From: Tricholoma matsutake
Lineage: Eukaryota > Basidiomycota > Agaricomycetes > Agaricales > Tricholomataceae
Length of the DNA stretch: 64,000 nucleotides
Assembly: GCA_026075535.2 (NCBI GenBank)
Contig: AP026539.1
Span: 9,796,001 to 9,860,000 of the forward strand
Direction: 5' to 3'
Shown here piece by piece: positions 11,132-23,429 of the stretch; the first letter of the stretch is position 1; the number at the start of each line of letters is the position of its first letter. The notes below the pieces were generated by a model that ran no database searches, was not told where the DNA came from, and was given only the letters and a program-made list of their open reading frames with translations. Position numbers and translations under genes: made by a program.

Positions 11132-14100
11132 TTAGAGGACTCTGAGAAGACTGTGGAACTTCTCGAATTTAAATCGGGTGAGCGGTTTCGTGAAGATATC
11201 GGCGATCATGTCATTGGTAGGACAATATTGTAACTCGATGTGACCATGAGAAACAGTTTGTTGAACAAAGTGGAAGTGGACATTGATGTGTTTGGTGCGA
11301 CCATGGAAAGTGGAATCTTTTGAGAGGTGGATGGCACCTTGGTTATCACAGAAAAGAGTAGTAGGTACTGAAAAAGAAAAGATAGAAGAAAATTCAGTAA
11401 GTAATTTATGAATCCAAATAATATCTTTTGATGAATGAGTGAGAGCGACATATTCAGCCTCGGTGCTGGAAAGGGTGACAATTGGTTGTTTCTTTGAACT
11501 CCAAGAAACAGCGCCGTTCCCCACAAAAAAGGCAAATCCAGAAATAGAATGGTGATGAATCTGAGAAGCCCAGTCCACATCTGAATATCCCAAGATAGCT
11601 GAGTGAGAGCCACCGAGAACAAGTTTGAGATTTTTAGTGCCAGATAGGTAGCAGAAGACTCGGGTTACCACTTGGAGATGAGTGGCACAGGGTGTTTCGA
11701 GGTATTGGGACAAAGTGGAGACAGCAAAGGCTATATCTGGGTGCATCATGATGGTAGCATACATTAGGCAACCAATCATCTTGCGGTACTTGGTTTTCTC
11801 AGTGGGTGTGAGCAGGGTGGCTGAAATGTGATGCGAATCAGGTGTAAGATTGAGACTGACTTCCATAGTGTCACAGCAGCGCAGGCATTCTCAAGTCCAC
11901 ACCAATTGATAATTTGCTCGATGTAAGTTTGTTGTCCCAGCAAAATTGTGCGGGCAGTCAAGTCTCGAGTGATACTGACACCAAGTAACCAGCTGATAGA
12001 GCCAAGATCTGAAATTTCAAATTGCTCAGCCAGCTGCTTACAAATTAAGTGGTTAGTGGAATCACTGGAATTGGCGATTATAGTGAAATCATCAGTGGTG
12101 ATGGCAACGATGGTAAATTTGTCACCATCAATTTTGTAGAACACTGCCTCATCCGCTATGGAGACTGAGTACCCAATATTAGTGAAAAACTTCTTCACTT
12201 CAGTGTACCAATCGTGAGCACCCTGTTTTGACCCATAAACTGACCCAAGCCACTTGCAGACTACTTTCAGCTTGTCTCTGAGATCCGGTGGTAATTCATG
12301 GAAAGATCTATATTTGGGTGGTAGATCAGAATAGATGATGGTGTCATCAGATAAACAAGAGTTAAAATTAACATCACATTGATGAATAGCAGCACCTTTT
12401 TGAGCTGCAAACAAGAGGAGAATTCGTAAGGTGGGAGCACAAATGGTTGGAGTGAACATTTTGGTGTAATCGATGCCAAATTCCTGTTTGTAACTCTTGA
12501 CAACAAGCTGAGCCTTGTAATGGACAATAAAACCCAAACCATCACATTTTCAATGAAACACATAGCAGGAAGGAATTATGTTGGTATTGTGATGTGGTAT
12601 TACTGGGACCCAGGCATTCACCTTCTCCATTTGGGTAAGCTCCACATTGATTGCATTGGACCATGATGACTGTTCATCGCCACCTAACACCTTAGATAGA
12701 GATGGTTCATCCTCGCTCATCACTAGTGCCATCTCCATGATTTGGCCAAACCACTCTTGCTCATTAATATCCAACTCTACTCCCGCTGGTTCCAACACTT
12801 CATCATCTTCAACCATGAACATCAGCAACTGCAGCATTAGTGTGCAATGTGGCTGTTCACTGGTGTTTCCCACAGCCAAACTGTGCTTTGTTGAACTGGG
12901 GAAGACCATCTGTGGAGTTTCTTCACAAGGATCGCTGGTGTGGGGCTGCTATTTGTGTACTCTGAGTTGTCTTGTCAGCATCAGAGCTCCGATTTGTCCT
13001 GGTGACATCAGAGGGGACAACAGACAGATTTTCAGTTGCGTTTTCGAAGTTTGTGGGTGTTGGTGTACTCAGCATATTTTTGACATGTTGAATGGGTGTT
13101 GGGACAATTTGAGAGGTGTTGGATGGCTAGGGAAGGTTCAAATTGGTGAATACGTCATTCTCCCCCTCAATTAGGACCTCCTCAGGCATCAATGCTTCAT
13201 CCCCATTGAAATACACATCCCTCTTGATAGTGACCTTGTTCTTTCCTGGCCAATATATTCTGTAACCCTTTGATTCAGTGTCAATGCCCACAAAACGGCC
13301 TACTTCTGCTCTTGACTTGAGTTTTCTGGCATCTAGTTGTTTCACCCATGCCTTACAACCCCAAGGGCATACTCATGTGGCATCTTCATCTCAGGAAGAG
13401 CGCGAGAGGGTACATGGTTGCAAATCCATATGTGATGACAGACCACTTCTGCCCATAAGTTTCTTGGGAGTCCCACCACTACCATCATTGCTCAAGCGCC
13501 TTCAACATGTATTTGGTTGGCTCATTCTGCAGAACCATTGGATGCAGGGGAGTCATGAACAGTTAAGTGATGAACTGTTCCAGCATTTTCAAGGTGTTCA
13601 GTGAACTTGTTACTTATAAATTCTCTGCCTCGATTGCAACCAAAATTTTGAATCTGGCTCTCTCTCTGGACTTTGACCCAAGCCTCATACTTCTTGTAGG
13701 GCAAAGGTTTCAGATTTTTGCCTCAAGAAGTAGACAGATTCTTTGTGGCTATGCAGATCTTGAAAAAGAACATAGTATCACTTTCCCCCAATGGATTGGA
13801 CTGCAGCTGGTCCCCAAACATTGCTCATGACTTTATTGCCATAAGACTTGTAATCAGTCTTGCTCTCCCTAGGAAACAGTTTACATGTTGCCTTTGCTTT
13901 GATGCAGGCCTCGCAAAACTCTGGTTTTGATGTCATGTCAAGATTAATACCAGTTACTGTTCCAGTTTCCATCATCCGCCGTAAATCCTCATGATTCACA
14001 TGCCCCATCCGTCAATGAAGCTTGCTAATCAAGATTTGAGTGACAGCAGTGCTAGAACATGCATGCCAGGTGAAAATGGAGAGTTGCTGATACAATAGAG

Positions 14101-15399
14101 CCCTCAAACTAATGGAATTTGGCTGATAATGTTCAACTTTGGACTATGAATGACACAGGCACCATCTTTTATAAAAAGGGAGAATCCAGCTTGATTGATA
14201 CAGGAGACCGACATCAGAGTGAATGCCATATGTGGTGAGTAATAAGCATTTTTGAGCATAATCAGTGTCAGTTTTTGATCACCATTTGGAAGCTCCATCT
14301 GTATATCACCTTTGCCCAGCACGCTGAAAGTCCGTCCATCAGCTGCTTTTATTGGTTCAGGATTTACAAGTTCCTGATAATTTAGGAACCTTGAGCAATC
14401 AGGGGAAAAATGGCAGCTAGCACCACTATTGAGGATTTCTCCAGCACTATTCAAGATGGCATATGCTCTGGAGTGAAAATCAGAAGAGCAAATGAGGGCA
14501 GTAGGGTTGTCAGGAACATTGTAAGTGACCATAGTGAAATTTTCCAAATCATCATTTTTGGGTATCTTCTCTGTGACATTGGTGTTGGCTGATTTTTCTT
14601 TCATTCTCCACTACTCTGGCACCTTACCCTCTTGTCCTCCATCTTTCTGCAGTCTTTTGTATGCCCATGTTGACCACAATTGGGGTTAGTGCATAGGATA
14701 TTGTTCTTCGAAGATTTGTCCTTGTTGTTAACATTTCCACTGTGGACCTTTGATGTAGCTGCCAGCATAGCAGCATTGGACTTGTTGATGCTGTCCTCGA
14801 TTTCAGCCAACATGGCTTCCTCAGTGAGATGCCAGATCATATCAGTAGGAGTAAGTTTCTTCCCCGTTTGATGAGCCATAGCACTAAGAGTTGTAAATAG
14901 GGTTTGGAATGATGGTGTGAGTGAGAGCAAGGTGCAAAAGTAAGATACGAAGGACTCATCAGATACTGGTGTATTCATTTCAGCTAACCATTCCCTCACT
15001 TCTGTCATTTTTGCAATATGATCCCTCATGCTTTCTCCCTCAGCATAGTGAGTGTTTTGAAGTTGAGTAAGAAGCATTCTTGACCTGGAGGAATGTGGTG
15101 TTGTCAACAGTCCTGTAGATGACCTCACAAACAGCTGCTTGCATTTGATCATAGGAGTCCTGTGTTTCTTTGTGCTTCTCAATTTCCTCATCAGTAAGTG
15201 GAGCTAGGGAATTCACTCTGAAGAAACTCCCATTGCTCACCTGGAGGTTTTCCAGTTTGTGCACTGTACCCATAACATGTTGATGTAGTCCCTTTGATGT
15301 AAGGTAGTTCAAGATCCACTTGGAATATGTAGCCCAATTGGAACTGTCACTTCAAAGCTTAGGAAGAGAAGAGACTTGATTGTTGGAAGTCGAAGACAT
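11132..15399 (-). pseudogene. Copia-1 gag-pol relic
   Basis: Start is the ATG at 15399. Gag runs to about 14610 with one TGA early and a frameshift near 15060; it ends in a zinc knuckle (CTNPNCGQHGHTKDC, near 14690). The protease follows with ILNSGASCHFSPD near 14440: the usual catalytic Asp of DSG is Asn here. Integrase pieces lie between 14010 and 13120 (MGHVNHEDLRR, a GAG-pre-integrase His region, and DSPASNGSAE for the catalytic Glu). Reverse transcriptase lies at 12540-11780 (MFTPTICAPTLR, QCDVNFNSCL, LLGVSITRD), and RNase H at 11600-11140 with STEAEYVAL and CDNQGAIHLSKD, ending near FTKPLTRFKFEKF. Numerous stops and frameshifts mean it cannot encode a working polyprotein. Confidence 0.88.
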
Positions 15400-15415
15400 G
15401 TTGGATATATCTTCA

Positions 15416-15427
15416 GGGCCCATAACC
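15416..15427 (-). promoter_or_regulatory. Copia-1 primer binding site (initiator tRNA-Met anticodon arm)
   Basis: GGTTATGGGCCC directly follows the 5' LTR on the sense strand. It is the complement of GGGCCCAUAACC, the anticodon stem-loop of initiator tRNA-Met as I remember it, which points to half-tRNA priming as in Drosophila copia. Confidence 0.75.
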
Positions 15428-15657
15428 TCTCAAAGTTGCAGGGTAACCGGAAATGAGAGCTAGAAGATAATAATGTAGTACTACTACAGAATGTAAAGAA
15501 GTAAAGAATGGGACTTACACCTCAGTGGTGGTCAAACACTGAGGTGTTGAGATGTAACTATGGGTGTTTTACATAGTAGCGAGAATAGGGGTAAGTAATA
15601 AATGAGTGATAGGAGAAAGTAAAAGTAATAATAAATAAATATAGTACCATGACAACA
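15428..15657 (-). repeat. Copia-1 5' LTR (230 bp)
   Basis: Direct match to the 3' LTR; ends at the GTGAT duplication on one side and the primer site on the other. Confidence 0.9.
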
Positions 15658-16414
15658 GTGATTGTCTTTGATGAAGTTGGTGTTGTAATATGATTGATGA
15701 GTTGTGGTGAAAAAGCCAAAGATGACAGTGAGAATGGATACCTAGGTTACCAGGTAAGCACTGCAGCATTTTCTTGTTGAATTCATCCACATAGACATTC
15801 AACAGTGTCAGGAAGCCGCTTTTGATAGCCAAGAATGGACTGTCTAGTATTTCTGGGGAAAAGTGAAATTGTCTGCTTCATCAAGAGAATTGGTGCATTG
15901 TATGAGTTACAGAGAAGTTTCAGGGTGCTGATGATCTTCTCCAAGAATGCAGTGTATTCTGCATCTACACCTGTGCGATGCAGATAGTCAAGTGTGTAAA
16001 CTATGAATTCCTGCCACCTGCAAAGATTTGATAGACACATTCAGAGCAGGAGTTGGGCCTTGACCTTTGACAACAGGGGGAATTTGTCAAAAGTCTCTGA
16101 GGCCTAAGAAGGGAATTCCTCCAAATGGGCATGCAGAGTGTTTGATTTGTTGACAGATGATGTTGACATGGCATTCAATTACTGCTGCCTGGACCATCCA
16201 ACACTTAAGTACAATATCCACTCAGATTGGCTTATGTGACCACTTTCCATGGATGCATAGGACTCATACTGACACAGGATCCAATCTGACTCATGGACAG
16301 CTATACACTTCTATTTTGTGTGTGCATAACTGGAATGATACTCACTGTGCAACAAAGATGCAAACCCTGATCCTATGCATCTGCACATGAGGTGACATGA
16401 CAACTAGTGTTTAA

Positions 16415-17216
16415 AGGTCCAGTCCAGTCCAGTTTTTTACTTCCAAATGGGGCAACCATCAACTGCAACTGGTATAGGACCAACCAAGACTTTGGGGGAC
16501 CACAACTGGACCATTTAGGACTGGTCCCATTCAGTCCATGGACCAAAAAAAGACTGGTTTGGACTGGTCTTTTGTCATAAAATCTTTCATGAGAAATAAC
16601 CCATATGTATCTCAACAATTATAGCCAATACCTTATATATATTAAACTGATGGATAGATATTGTAATTCCCCATAGACTGGTTTGACTTTTAAGGAATTC
16701 TGCCAAGATTTGACTGAGATATGGTTAAAACTGAAAGGACATGCATTCAAGTTGTGGTTTGTAGTTTGTAATTTGTAGTCTGTAGTCACAACTCAGTTTG
16801 GCTATTAAATCAATAAGATCACATGGCACAGATGGCTACATGAGTTGTTGCTATGTTATATGGCTGTACAAAAACACATATAGCTCAGGTAATAAGCAAT
16901 ACAATCAAAGTTGTACAAAATACTCATACAAAAATGTTTTTGGTCATATCTCAACCAATTCTTAACCATTTTTGATGATCCAGGGACCAAAAATGAAGTA
17001 CATATGTGTGGTAGTAGGGTCAAATACATGTTGGGACAAAATACTGGTTGCAACCAGTTTAAACTGGTTTTTCATTGGTCCTACTATATTTTTCAAAGTG
17101 AAAGACCAGCAACTGGACTGCAAAAGACCAGTCCATAGATAGACCTCTGGTTTGGTCTTTTCTGGTCCAATTCAGTCCAGTTTCAGTCTTTTTTTTTGGT
17201 CCTGTTGACTGGACCT
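16415..17216. repeat. non-autonomous repeat with GGTCCAGTC terminal inverted ends (hAT-like?)
   Basis: The left end reads AGGTCCAGTCCAGTCC and the right end reads GACTGGACCT, a 10-bp terminal inverted repeat. Sub-terminal GGTCC / CAGTCC / AGACTGG motifs recur in both orientations within about 150 bp of each end, and the middle is AT-rich without coding potential. This layout is seen in hAT-derived miniature elements. I could not find a convincing target duplication, so borders and class are tentative. Confidence 0.45.
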
Positions 17217-17549
17217 GCAAAAACTAATGACGACAGCAAACATTATATATAAGGATTTATTGTTGTAATACTGATTGTATGCTGATATCATTCACACCAT
17301 GGGCAAAACCTAGGGCAGTTGAGTTTCAACTGCCTTTGAGGCAGTGGGTATGGCAGTTGATGTTTCAAGTATCAGTAATTATGTAATATTGCCCTTGTGA
17401 TCATAACTAAGTTATCAAGAATCATCATGTGGTGTGACAACTTTTGTTGTATTATTCTTGTTACTAGGTTACATACTTCACATAAATATGGAGTAGCAGT
17501 TAGTACCTGAATACTCCTTTCTTCCATTCCCTTCCTCTTTCACTCAACA
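17217..17549. other. upstream region of the Tnp2 transposase
   Basis: AT-rich, no ORF. It may contain the promoter and one end of the DNA transposon, but no CACTA-like terminus was recognised. Confidence 0.4.
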
Positions 17550-18205
17550 ATGCCTTCAGTTATATGTACATGCACAGTTTTCTGCATGAAAACTGTCTCC
17601 ATCCATGGTGTTGAACAACCAGGACAGTCTGTTAGTGGTCCAACTCATTTGATGCATGAGAAACAGGATAAACAGCCTGCCTCAGCAAAACAAAAGCCAC
17701 CATCATCCCAAAGTTCATCAGCAAGAAAATCTACAGCTTCCAATTCTCCAACAAGTAAGTGCTAAATTGTTTCTATAAGAATATAATTGATAAATATAGT
17801 ACAGATATCAACTTTTCTGCTCCACTTATTATAAAGATGGTCTGCCTTCTTGTCATCTGGCTCCACAGTAGAGCTGGTGTGAGTTGTGCTGTCACCAACA
17901 AAGTTCTATGAGCCATTCAGGTTATCATCTCCACAACTCTTTATCTTGTGGGAATCGATTTGATGTCATCAGGATTTGCTGTCAAACTTTCTAATGTCAA
18001 ATTTCTTCATGATGTTCATACAGCCTATCAGCTTCACTGCCCTGAACCAGAGATCATCTGGACAGCATGCTGCCCCCAGTGCTTTTCCCTCTTCCCTCAT
18101 CCAATTCCTTGGAAATGTTAGTGGAAGGAATCTCCAAGATCACATGCATGCAATACAAATCTCTGGAAAACTCGGAATACACGGAATGGCCCCAAATGGG
18201 TTCCT
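17550..18205 (+). pseudogene. Tnp2-type DNA transposase, 5' part (split by Gypsy-A)
   Basis: Exon 1 starts at 17550 with MPSVICTCTVFCMKTV and NGV-like VHGVEQPGQ, a pattern I associate with the N-terminus of basidiomycete Tnp2/CACTA transposases; it ends at a good donor (GTAAGT at 17756). The next exon starts near 17838 and includes WLHSRAGVSCAVTNKVL, a TGA, then LHDVHTAYQLHCPEPEIIW and CCPQCFSLFP, the Cys-rich block typical of the family. The reading frame runs into GTT CCT at 18205, where Gypsy-A begins, and resumes as TGT CAG at 46344. Two in-frame stops (the TGA and a TAG after PIPWKC) show it is no longer functional. Confidence 0.68.
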
Positions 18206-18625
18206 TATAAGGGCAACCTCAGCCTCTAGCAAAGGGAAATCTGAAGTTAAAATTATACTACATATTACAGGGATTGGGGATGCACCTAGCAAAGGGAAAT
18301 CCGAAGAGAAAACTCTAAGGATCCCTTTGCTGATGCCCAGTATATGTGAAGACGACAAAAATCAAATAATAACCTAAAAATAGTCAGAGATAGGCAGATC
18401 AAGGCCACCAAATGACATCATACCAAGGAGTAGATGTTGGAAGGGGTGCTCCACCCCTAAATATAAAACTGTCAACATGCACAAACATGATAGAAAGGGA
18501 AATTAGTAATAAAATCCGGAAAAATCATAGAAAATGAAGAATAGAAGGAAATGAAGTGAGGAAAAATATAGAACAAATGTAAAAAATAGGAGAAATGCAC
18601 AGGGCACCCCCCTAGTCCCCTTACA
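18206..18625 (-). repeat. Gypsy-A 3' LTR (420 bp)
   Basis: Pairs with 45914-46338. The polypurine run AGAGAGGGGGTGA precedes it on the sense strand (18626-18640). Confidence 0.92.
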
Positions 18626-18636
18626 TCACCCCCTCT

Positions 18637-21600
18637 CTAAGATGCATCACCCCAATGCATTCGAAATTGCATACAACCAAAGTCCATGACTTGAATGCAA
18701 TGCAGTGCAGCAGTGTGCCATCGGTGGAATTCCTTGACTAACTGAGGGGCATTCACATCAGACTCTTTGACCCATGAGTTCTCCTCATACCTATAACCCT
18801 TCCAATGCACCAAATACTGGAGTTTTCCTTGACACAACTGGCTGTCCAAGATTGACTCGACTTTGTATTGGGGTTCTCCCTCGATCACTGTAGGCGGTGG
18901 TGGTGGGTGTGAATGACGTCCTGGGAATGGATCTGGGGGAGCTGGAAGGAGTTTGATGACATGGAAGACTGCGTGGAGTCTGGACATGGAGGCTGGGAGG
19001 TGTAGATGATAGGCATGCATTCCAACACACTTGATGATGGGGAAAGGTCCCAGGAAGGGATGAGCGAGTTTCTTGGATGGACACATAGTGGAGATGTCAC
19101 TGGAGTCAAGATAAACTCAATCACCAACCTTGTACTGAGGGGTCAGAGAATGGCATTGATTGTAAAAGCATGCCATGTCATCCTTCACCTTTGCTAAGGC
19201 TGCCTTTGCCTCCTCCAAGCTATCCCATATGCATTCTGTGAACTCATTCACTGTCTCGATGTGTGAGGGAGTTTGGTGAGGTTCAAATCCCATGCATGGA
19301 TGTTGTCCAGTGTCTAAGAGGAAAGGGGTCTGTTGCATGGAAGCATGGACATTGTTGTTGTATCTGAACTCAGCCAAGGGGAGAAGATCATCCCAATTGT
19401 CCTGGCATTCATTGACAAAGATGTGGATATACTGCTCCAGTTCCTGGTTGACTTGCTCAGTCTGGCCGTTGGTTTGTGGGTGATAAGCAGTCAAAGCAAG
19501 GAGTTTGATTCCCAGAAGTCGGTACAGCTCACGAGTGAACTCTGCCATGAACTGAGGGCCACAATCAGAGAGGAAAGCACCAGGAAGTCCATGTAATTTC
19601 CACACATGGTGGAGGTAGAGTCGGGTGGCACCCAGGGCACTGACAGTGGTGTTAGTGGGAATGAAGTGAGCACATTTTCCCACTGAATCAACTGTGCACA
19701 TCACCACATCAAACCCGTTCAACTCTGGCAACTCCACCACAAAGTCAATGCTGACAACATCCCAACAACTTTCTGGAACAGGAAGAGGGTGTAGCTCGCC
19801 AATGGGTTTGCGATGAGGAATCTTGGTGCATAAGCAAAGGTCACAAGTGTGACAATACTGACCAATGAGCCGTGACATTTGTGGCCACCAATAATTCCGT
19901 GAGGTGAGCTCCAAGGTCTTCCAGCATCCAGGATGACCAGCAATCTGTGAGTCATGGTGTTGGGATATGATGCGCCAGCAAAGGTCTGTGTCATTTGGGA
20001 CATAGATGCAATCCCTGAAATACAACAAGTCCTCTTTTTCAGCCCACTCTGCCACACACAAGGAAAGGGTGGATCCCTTCCTCAGTTCTTTAACAGCTCA
20101 GGCAACAACATCCTCATGTAAACTGCTATGGTTTGCGCAATGAATGTCATGTAGGATGTCCTGCTCCTCACCCTGGTGTGCAATGCCTTCCAGTGCCCAA
20201 ATGGTGAACAGGTCTGGCTGCAACAACACAATGTTTTGGTTGTCATCACTGCCATCCCCATGGTCTGCATGTCGGGGGTCTTCCCCATGCTGCGACCTGG
20301 ACGGTGGTGCAAGGAGAAGTCGAATCTGGATAGATACAGGGACCAACGAGCTTGATGATGGTTCAATTTCTTGGCCGTCATAAAGTACTCGAGATTCTTG
20401 TGATCTGTCCAAATTTCCACCTTGTGTTGGGCACCCTCGAGGAAGTGTTGCCACTCCTCAAGCACATGCATTATCACCAACATCTCCTTGTCATGGATCT
20501 TGTAATTTCGCTCTACAGCACTAAGGCTTTTGGAGTAGAATGCAACAGGATGCCAATTCTGGTCCTCCAGAGACTGCTGAGACAACACAGCGCCCGTTGC
20601 AAAGTCAGAACTGTCGGCTTCTACACGAAAAGGATGCGAATTGTCAGCAAAGGTAAGAATGGGAGCGGAAGTGACCTTCTCCTTAAGCTTTTTGAATGCC
20701 TCCTGTTGTGCATTATCCCACCTCCATGCCTCCTTTCCTGTCAAGTCAAACAGTGGTCATGCATGATGTGAGAAATCCTTGATAAAACACTGATAGAAAT
20801 TGATGAAGCCCAGGAAAGACTGCACCTCTTTCTTGTTCATGGGTGTCGGCCAAGCCGTGACCCCATTCAACTTGATAGGATCCATCTCCACCTGACCCTC
20901 CGAGATAATCAGGCTGAGGTACTCAATCTTGGTCTTCTCAAACTCGCACTTGTCCTGATGAAGGTAGAGTTTGTACCATCAAAGCCATTCTAGGACAAGG
21001 CATGTGATGCAACGGTGCTCTTCAACCGTGTGAGTGAAGATGAGGATGTCATCAAGATAGATGCAAACAATGCCTTTGAGGATGAGGTTGTGGAAGATGT
21101 CGTTCATCATGGTCTGAAAGGTGGCAGGACTATTAGTAAGGCCAAAGAACATGACAAGCAGTTCAAAAAGACCACAGTTGGTACAAAAGGCTGCCTTCCA
21201 TTCATCTCCCTCCTTTATCCTCACATTATTGTAGCCCAACAGACATCAAGCTTGGTGAAGTATCAGGCTCCATGGAGCTGGTTCACGAGTTTGGAGATGA
21301 GAGGTAATGGGTAGCAATTTTTGACCATGATGTTGTTGAGCCTTCTGTAGTCTTGAACCAGTCAAAGTGAGCCATCCTTCTTCTTGACAAAGAAAAAGGG
21401 AGAGGCCATGGGTGACTTCAATGGTCAAATACGTCCAGAGGCCAGGTGCTCGTCGATGAACTGGTCAAGCTGTCGCTGTTCTTCAGGAGAGAGAGGATAG
21501 ACCTTGCAGGATGAAGGGGTTGCACTGGGGGTGAGTTCGATTGCGTGATCCCATGGCTTGCATGCAGGGAGAGAGTCGAACGATTCCTTGGAGAACACGT

Positions 21601-22872
21601 CTCCAAACTCATGGAGATGAGGGAGCAAGGAATTAGTAGAGGATTTAGCAGCATTGATTTTGTGGAAGGCCTTGGCAAGGCATTGGGATATGTTCGATGT
21701 AGCACACACCTTGTGCGATGGACAAATCACAGTGTAGAAGATCCAATCACCTTCCTCCACTTCCTCTGGCTCCTCCTCATCATCATCATCTGAGTCTGGC
21801 ATCAGATCAGGAACCCCTTCCAACTCTACTTCAGGTATAGGCAGGGGTCCAGCACGACACTTCTGAGTACGTCGTATCGCAGCCTTCTGTCCATGATGTT
21901 CTTGCCTGGCTTCTGTGAAACAAGTATGACAGCGGGATGGACATCGGCTCATGGCAACCTCCCCAGTATGCCAGTTGACGTCTGGGTTATGGTCTCGAAG
22001 CCACGGATAGCCCAAAATCACCTTTTGATTTCCTAATTGAGTGACAGCAAAAAGGGCATGCTTACTATGATCTTTGTAATGGAGGACCAGGTCTACAACC
22101 TCTCGGATGGCACCAGCTTCATTTGGGGACCCATCCACATTATACACAGGTATCGGATGCGAGAGTGAGCAAGTATTTAGGTGATGTTGTTGAGCGAGAT
22201 GGGCATCGATGAAGAGACCAGTCACACCAGAGTCCAGGAGCACAGAGACACCAAGTATCTGTCCAGTGTCAGTCATCTGCAGTTTGATTGCTAGGTTCAA
22301 GGAGTGTGTAGAGGGAGTGGACGTGACAATATATTTGCGTGGTAGTTTATGCTCCCATGATTTAATTTTGGGGTGTGGAGCAGAGGGAGAGATGGGAAGA
22401 GCAGGTACATCTTCAGCCAACTTCAAAGGGTCAGAGAGGGGAACAGTCACAGAAATGGATTCATTCTCTGGGGATTCAACTGACAAGACTTCAAAGTGGT
22501 TATGGACAGGCAGTGAGGGCATACGATTCACTCGCTGCGAATAGAAAAATCCTGCTCCTCTGCAACTTCTGACTTGATCTCCTCTGCAACCTGATAGGAC
22601 ATTCGCTTCCTCGACATCTACAAGCACCAACAAGTCTTGGAGGAATTCATCTCGCCCCTCAGGGGTGAGCATGTGGATATCCTGATGATGGGGACATGCT
22701 CCAGCCCTATGCCCAGTTTCCCCACAGTAGTAGCAGAGATCCAATCTATGTGCATGGCTGCGGGCTGCATCAACATCCATTGGTACTGGGACATTGACAG
22801 CTGGTGTGGGAGTCTGACGAACAGGAATGGGGTTAAGGTGGGGAATGGTTCGATTGAAGGTGTAGGGCACAT
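18637..22872 (-). pseudogene. Gypsy-A gag 3' end and pol relic (PR-RT-RH-IN-chromodomain)
   Basis: The piece right after the Gypsy-B insertion has the Gag zinc knuckle CYYCGETGHRAGAC near 22740 and the protease motif LLDSGVTGLFID near 22225. Reverse transcriptase follows with IYLDDILIF (21060) in a separate frame. RNase H is at 20744-20100 (FRVEADSSDFATGAVLS, WTDHKNLEYF). Integrase has the HHCC zinc region (HHDSQIAGHPG, CHTCDLC), catalytic Asp in VSIDFVVELP, Asp in FLSDCGPQF and Glu in TNGQTEQVNQ, so the DDE triad looks intact. The C-terminus is a chromodomain (YKVESILDSQ, LVHWKGYRYEENSW near 18790). Stops and frameshifts at about 21240, 20980, 20750 and 20080 inactivate it. The chromodomain marks a chromovirus. 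Confidence 0.88.
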
Positions 22873-23274
22873 TGTTAGGGCGACACCCACTATCTGCTAG
22901 CTAAGACCATGTGGGTTCTCTCTACAAGAAGGGGGCGGGATTCACGCGCATGATGGGGGAACTGATGGTTTTGATGTGAGGGGTTATTAATAGATGAGTT
23001 GGTTGAGAAAGGCCTTTCACACAGAAAGCGTAGGTGGAATACCTAAGAGAACACAACTGGGGTCCCCTAGGCATATATTTAGGGTTTATATACTATGTTA
23101 CATATATTGTACATTGTTGTTACCGACGCACTCATACATGCACATACATATTGATGCATGTGAAATAAAATTCTCATGCTATCAAAGTGTAGCATCATTT
23201 GGCATCATGTAGCGTAATTCAACATAATAAAATAAAAATGAAATTTTATTAGGTAATGGGGTGGTTTCCTAACA
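22873..23274 (-). repeat. Gypsy-B 3' LTR (402 bp)
   Basis: Pairs with 44573-44975. On the sense strand it is preceded by the polypurine run AAAAGGGGGGTAA and starts TGTTAGGAAACC. Confidence 0.92.
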
Positions 23275-23429
23275 TTACCCCCCTTTTATGCCTCGACTTC
23301 CAGGTGAGAAAATATTACATCTGTCCCCTCTGTGAAATGTTGGTAAGGCTGGAATTTCATCCCCTCATACGCCATTCTTGCAATGCGACACGGAGCATTT
23401 GGATTACATTTAAAGAATTGGGCAATCAC

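Larger units (their letters stand above)
10808..15657 (-). mobile_element. Copia-1: complete but decayed Ty1/Copia element, TSD GTGAT
   Basis: LTRs lie at 10808-11107 (3', in sense) and 15428-15657 (5'). The 5-bp duplication GTGAT is exact at 10803-10807 and 15658-15662. On the minus strand the order is 5' LTR, tRNA primer site, gag, protease, integrase, reverse transcriptase, RNase H, polypurine run (AAGGGGGAG just before the 3' LTR). Copia order (integrase before RT) is clear. The LTRs begin TGT on the sense strand and end TTTGAGA. The element broke the helicase relic described above. Confidence 0.92.
10540..16210 (-). pseudogene. Pif1-like (Helitron-type) helicase relic, split by Copia-1
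   Basis: Two blocks on the minus strand read as one protein once the Copia element at 10808-15657 is taken out. The right block (16210 to 15658) has ACPFGGIPFLGLRDF near 16120 then QIPPVVKGQG, matching the Pif1 helicase FGG-GDFRQ-PV region, and later SGFLTLLNVYVDEFN. The left block (10807 to 10540) has PLHHLRLKIGVVCTLMRSMS and KGLVKNARVIID, matching the LKxGxxVMLxRN-GLxNGTR region near the C-terminus of Pif1/Helitron helicases. Stops (TGA, TAA) interrupt the blocks at places where CGA or CAA would be expected. Pif1 helicases of this kind are the motor part of Helitron transposons, so this is probably a Helitron remnant. No Rep/HUH part is seen in the window. Confidence 0.7.
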
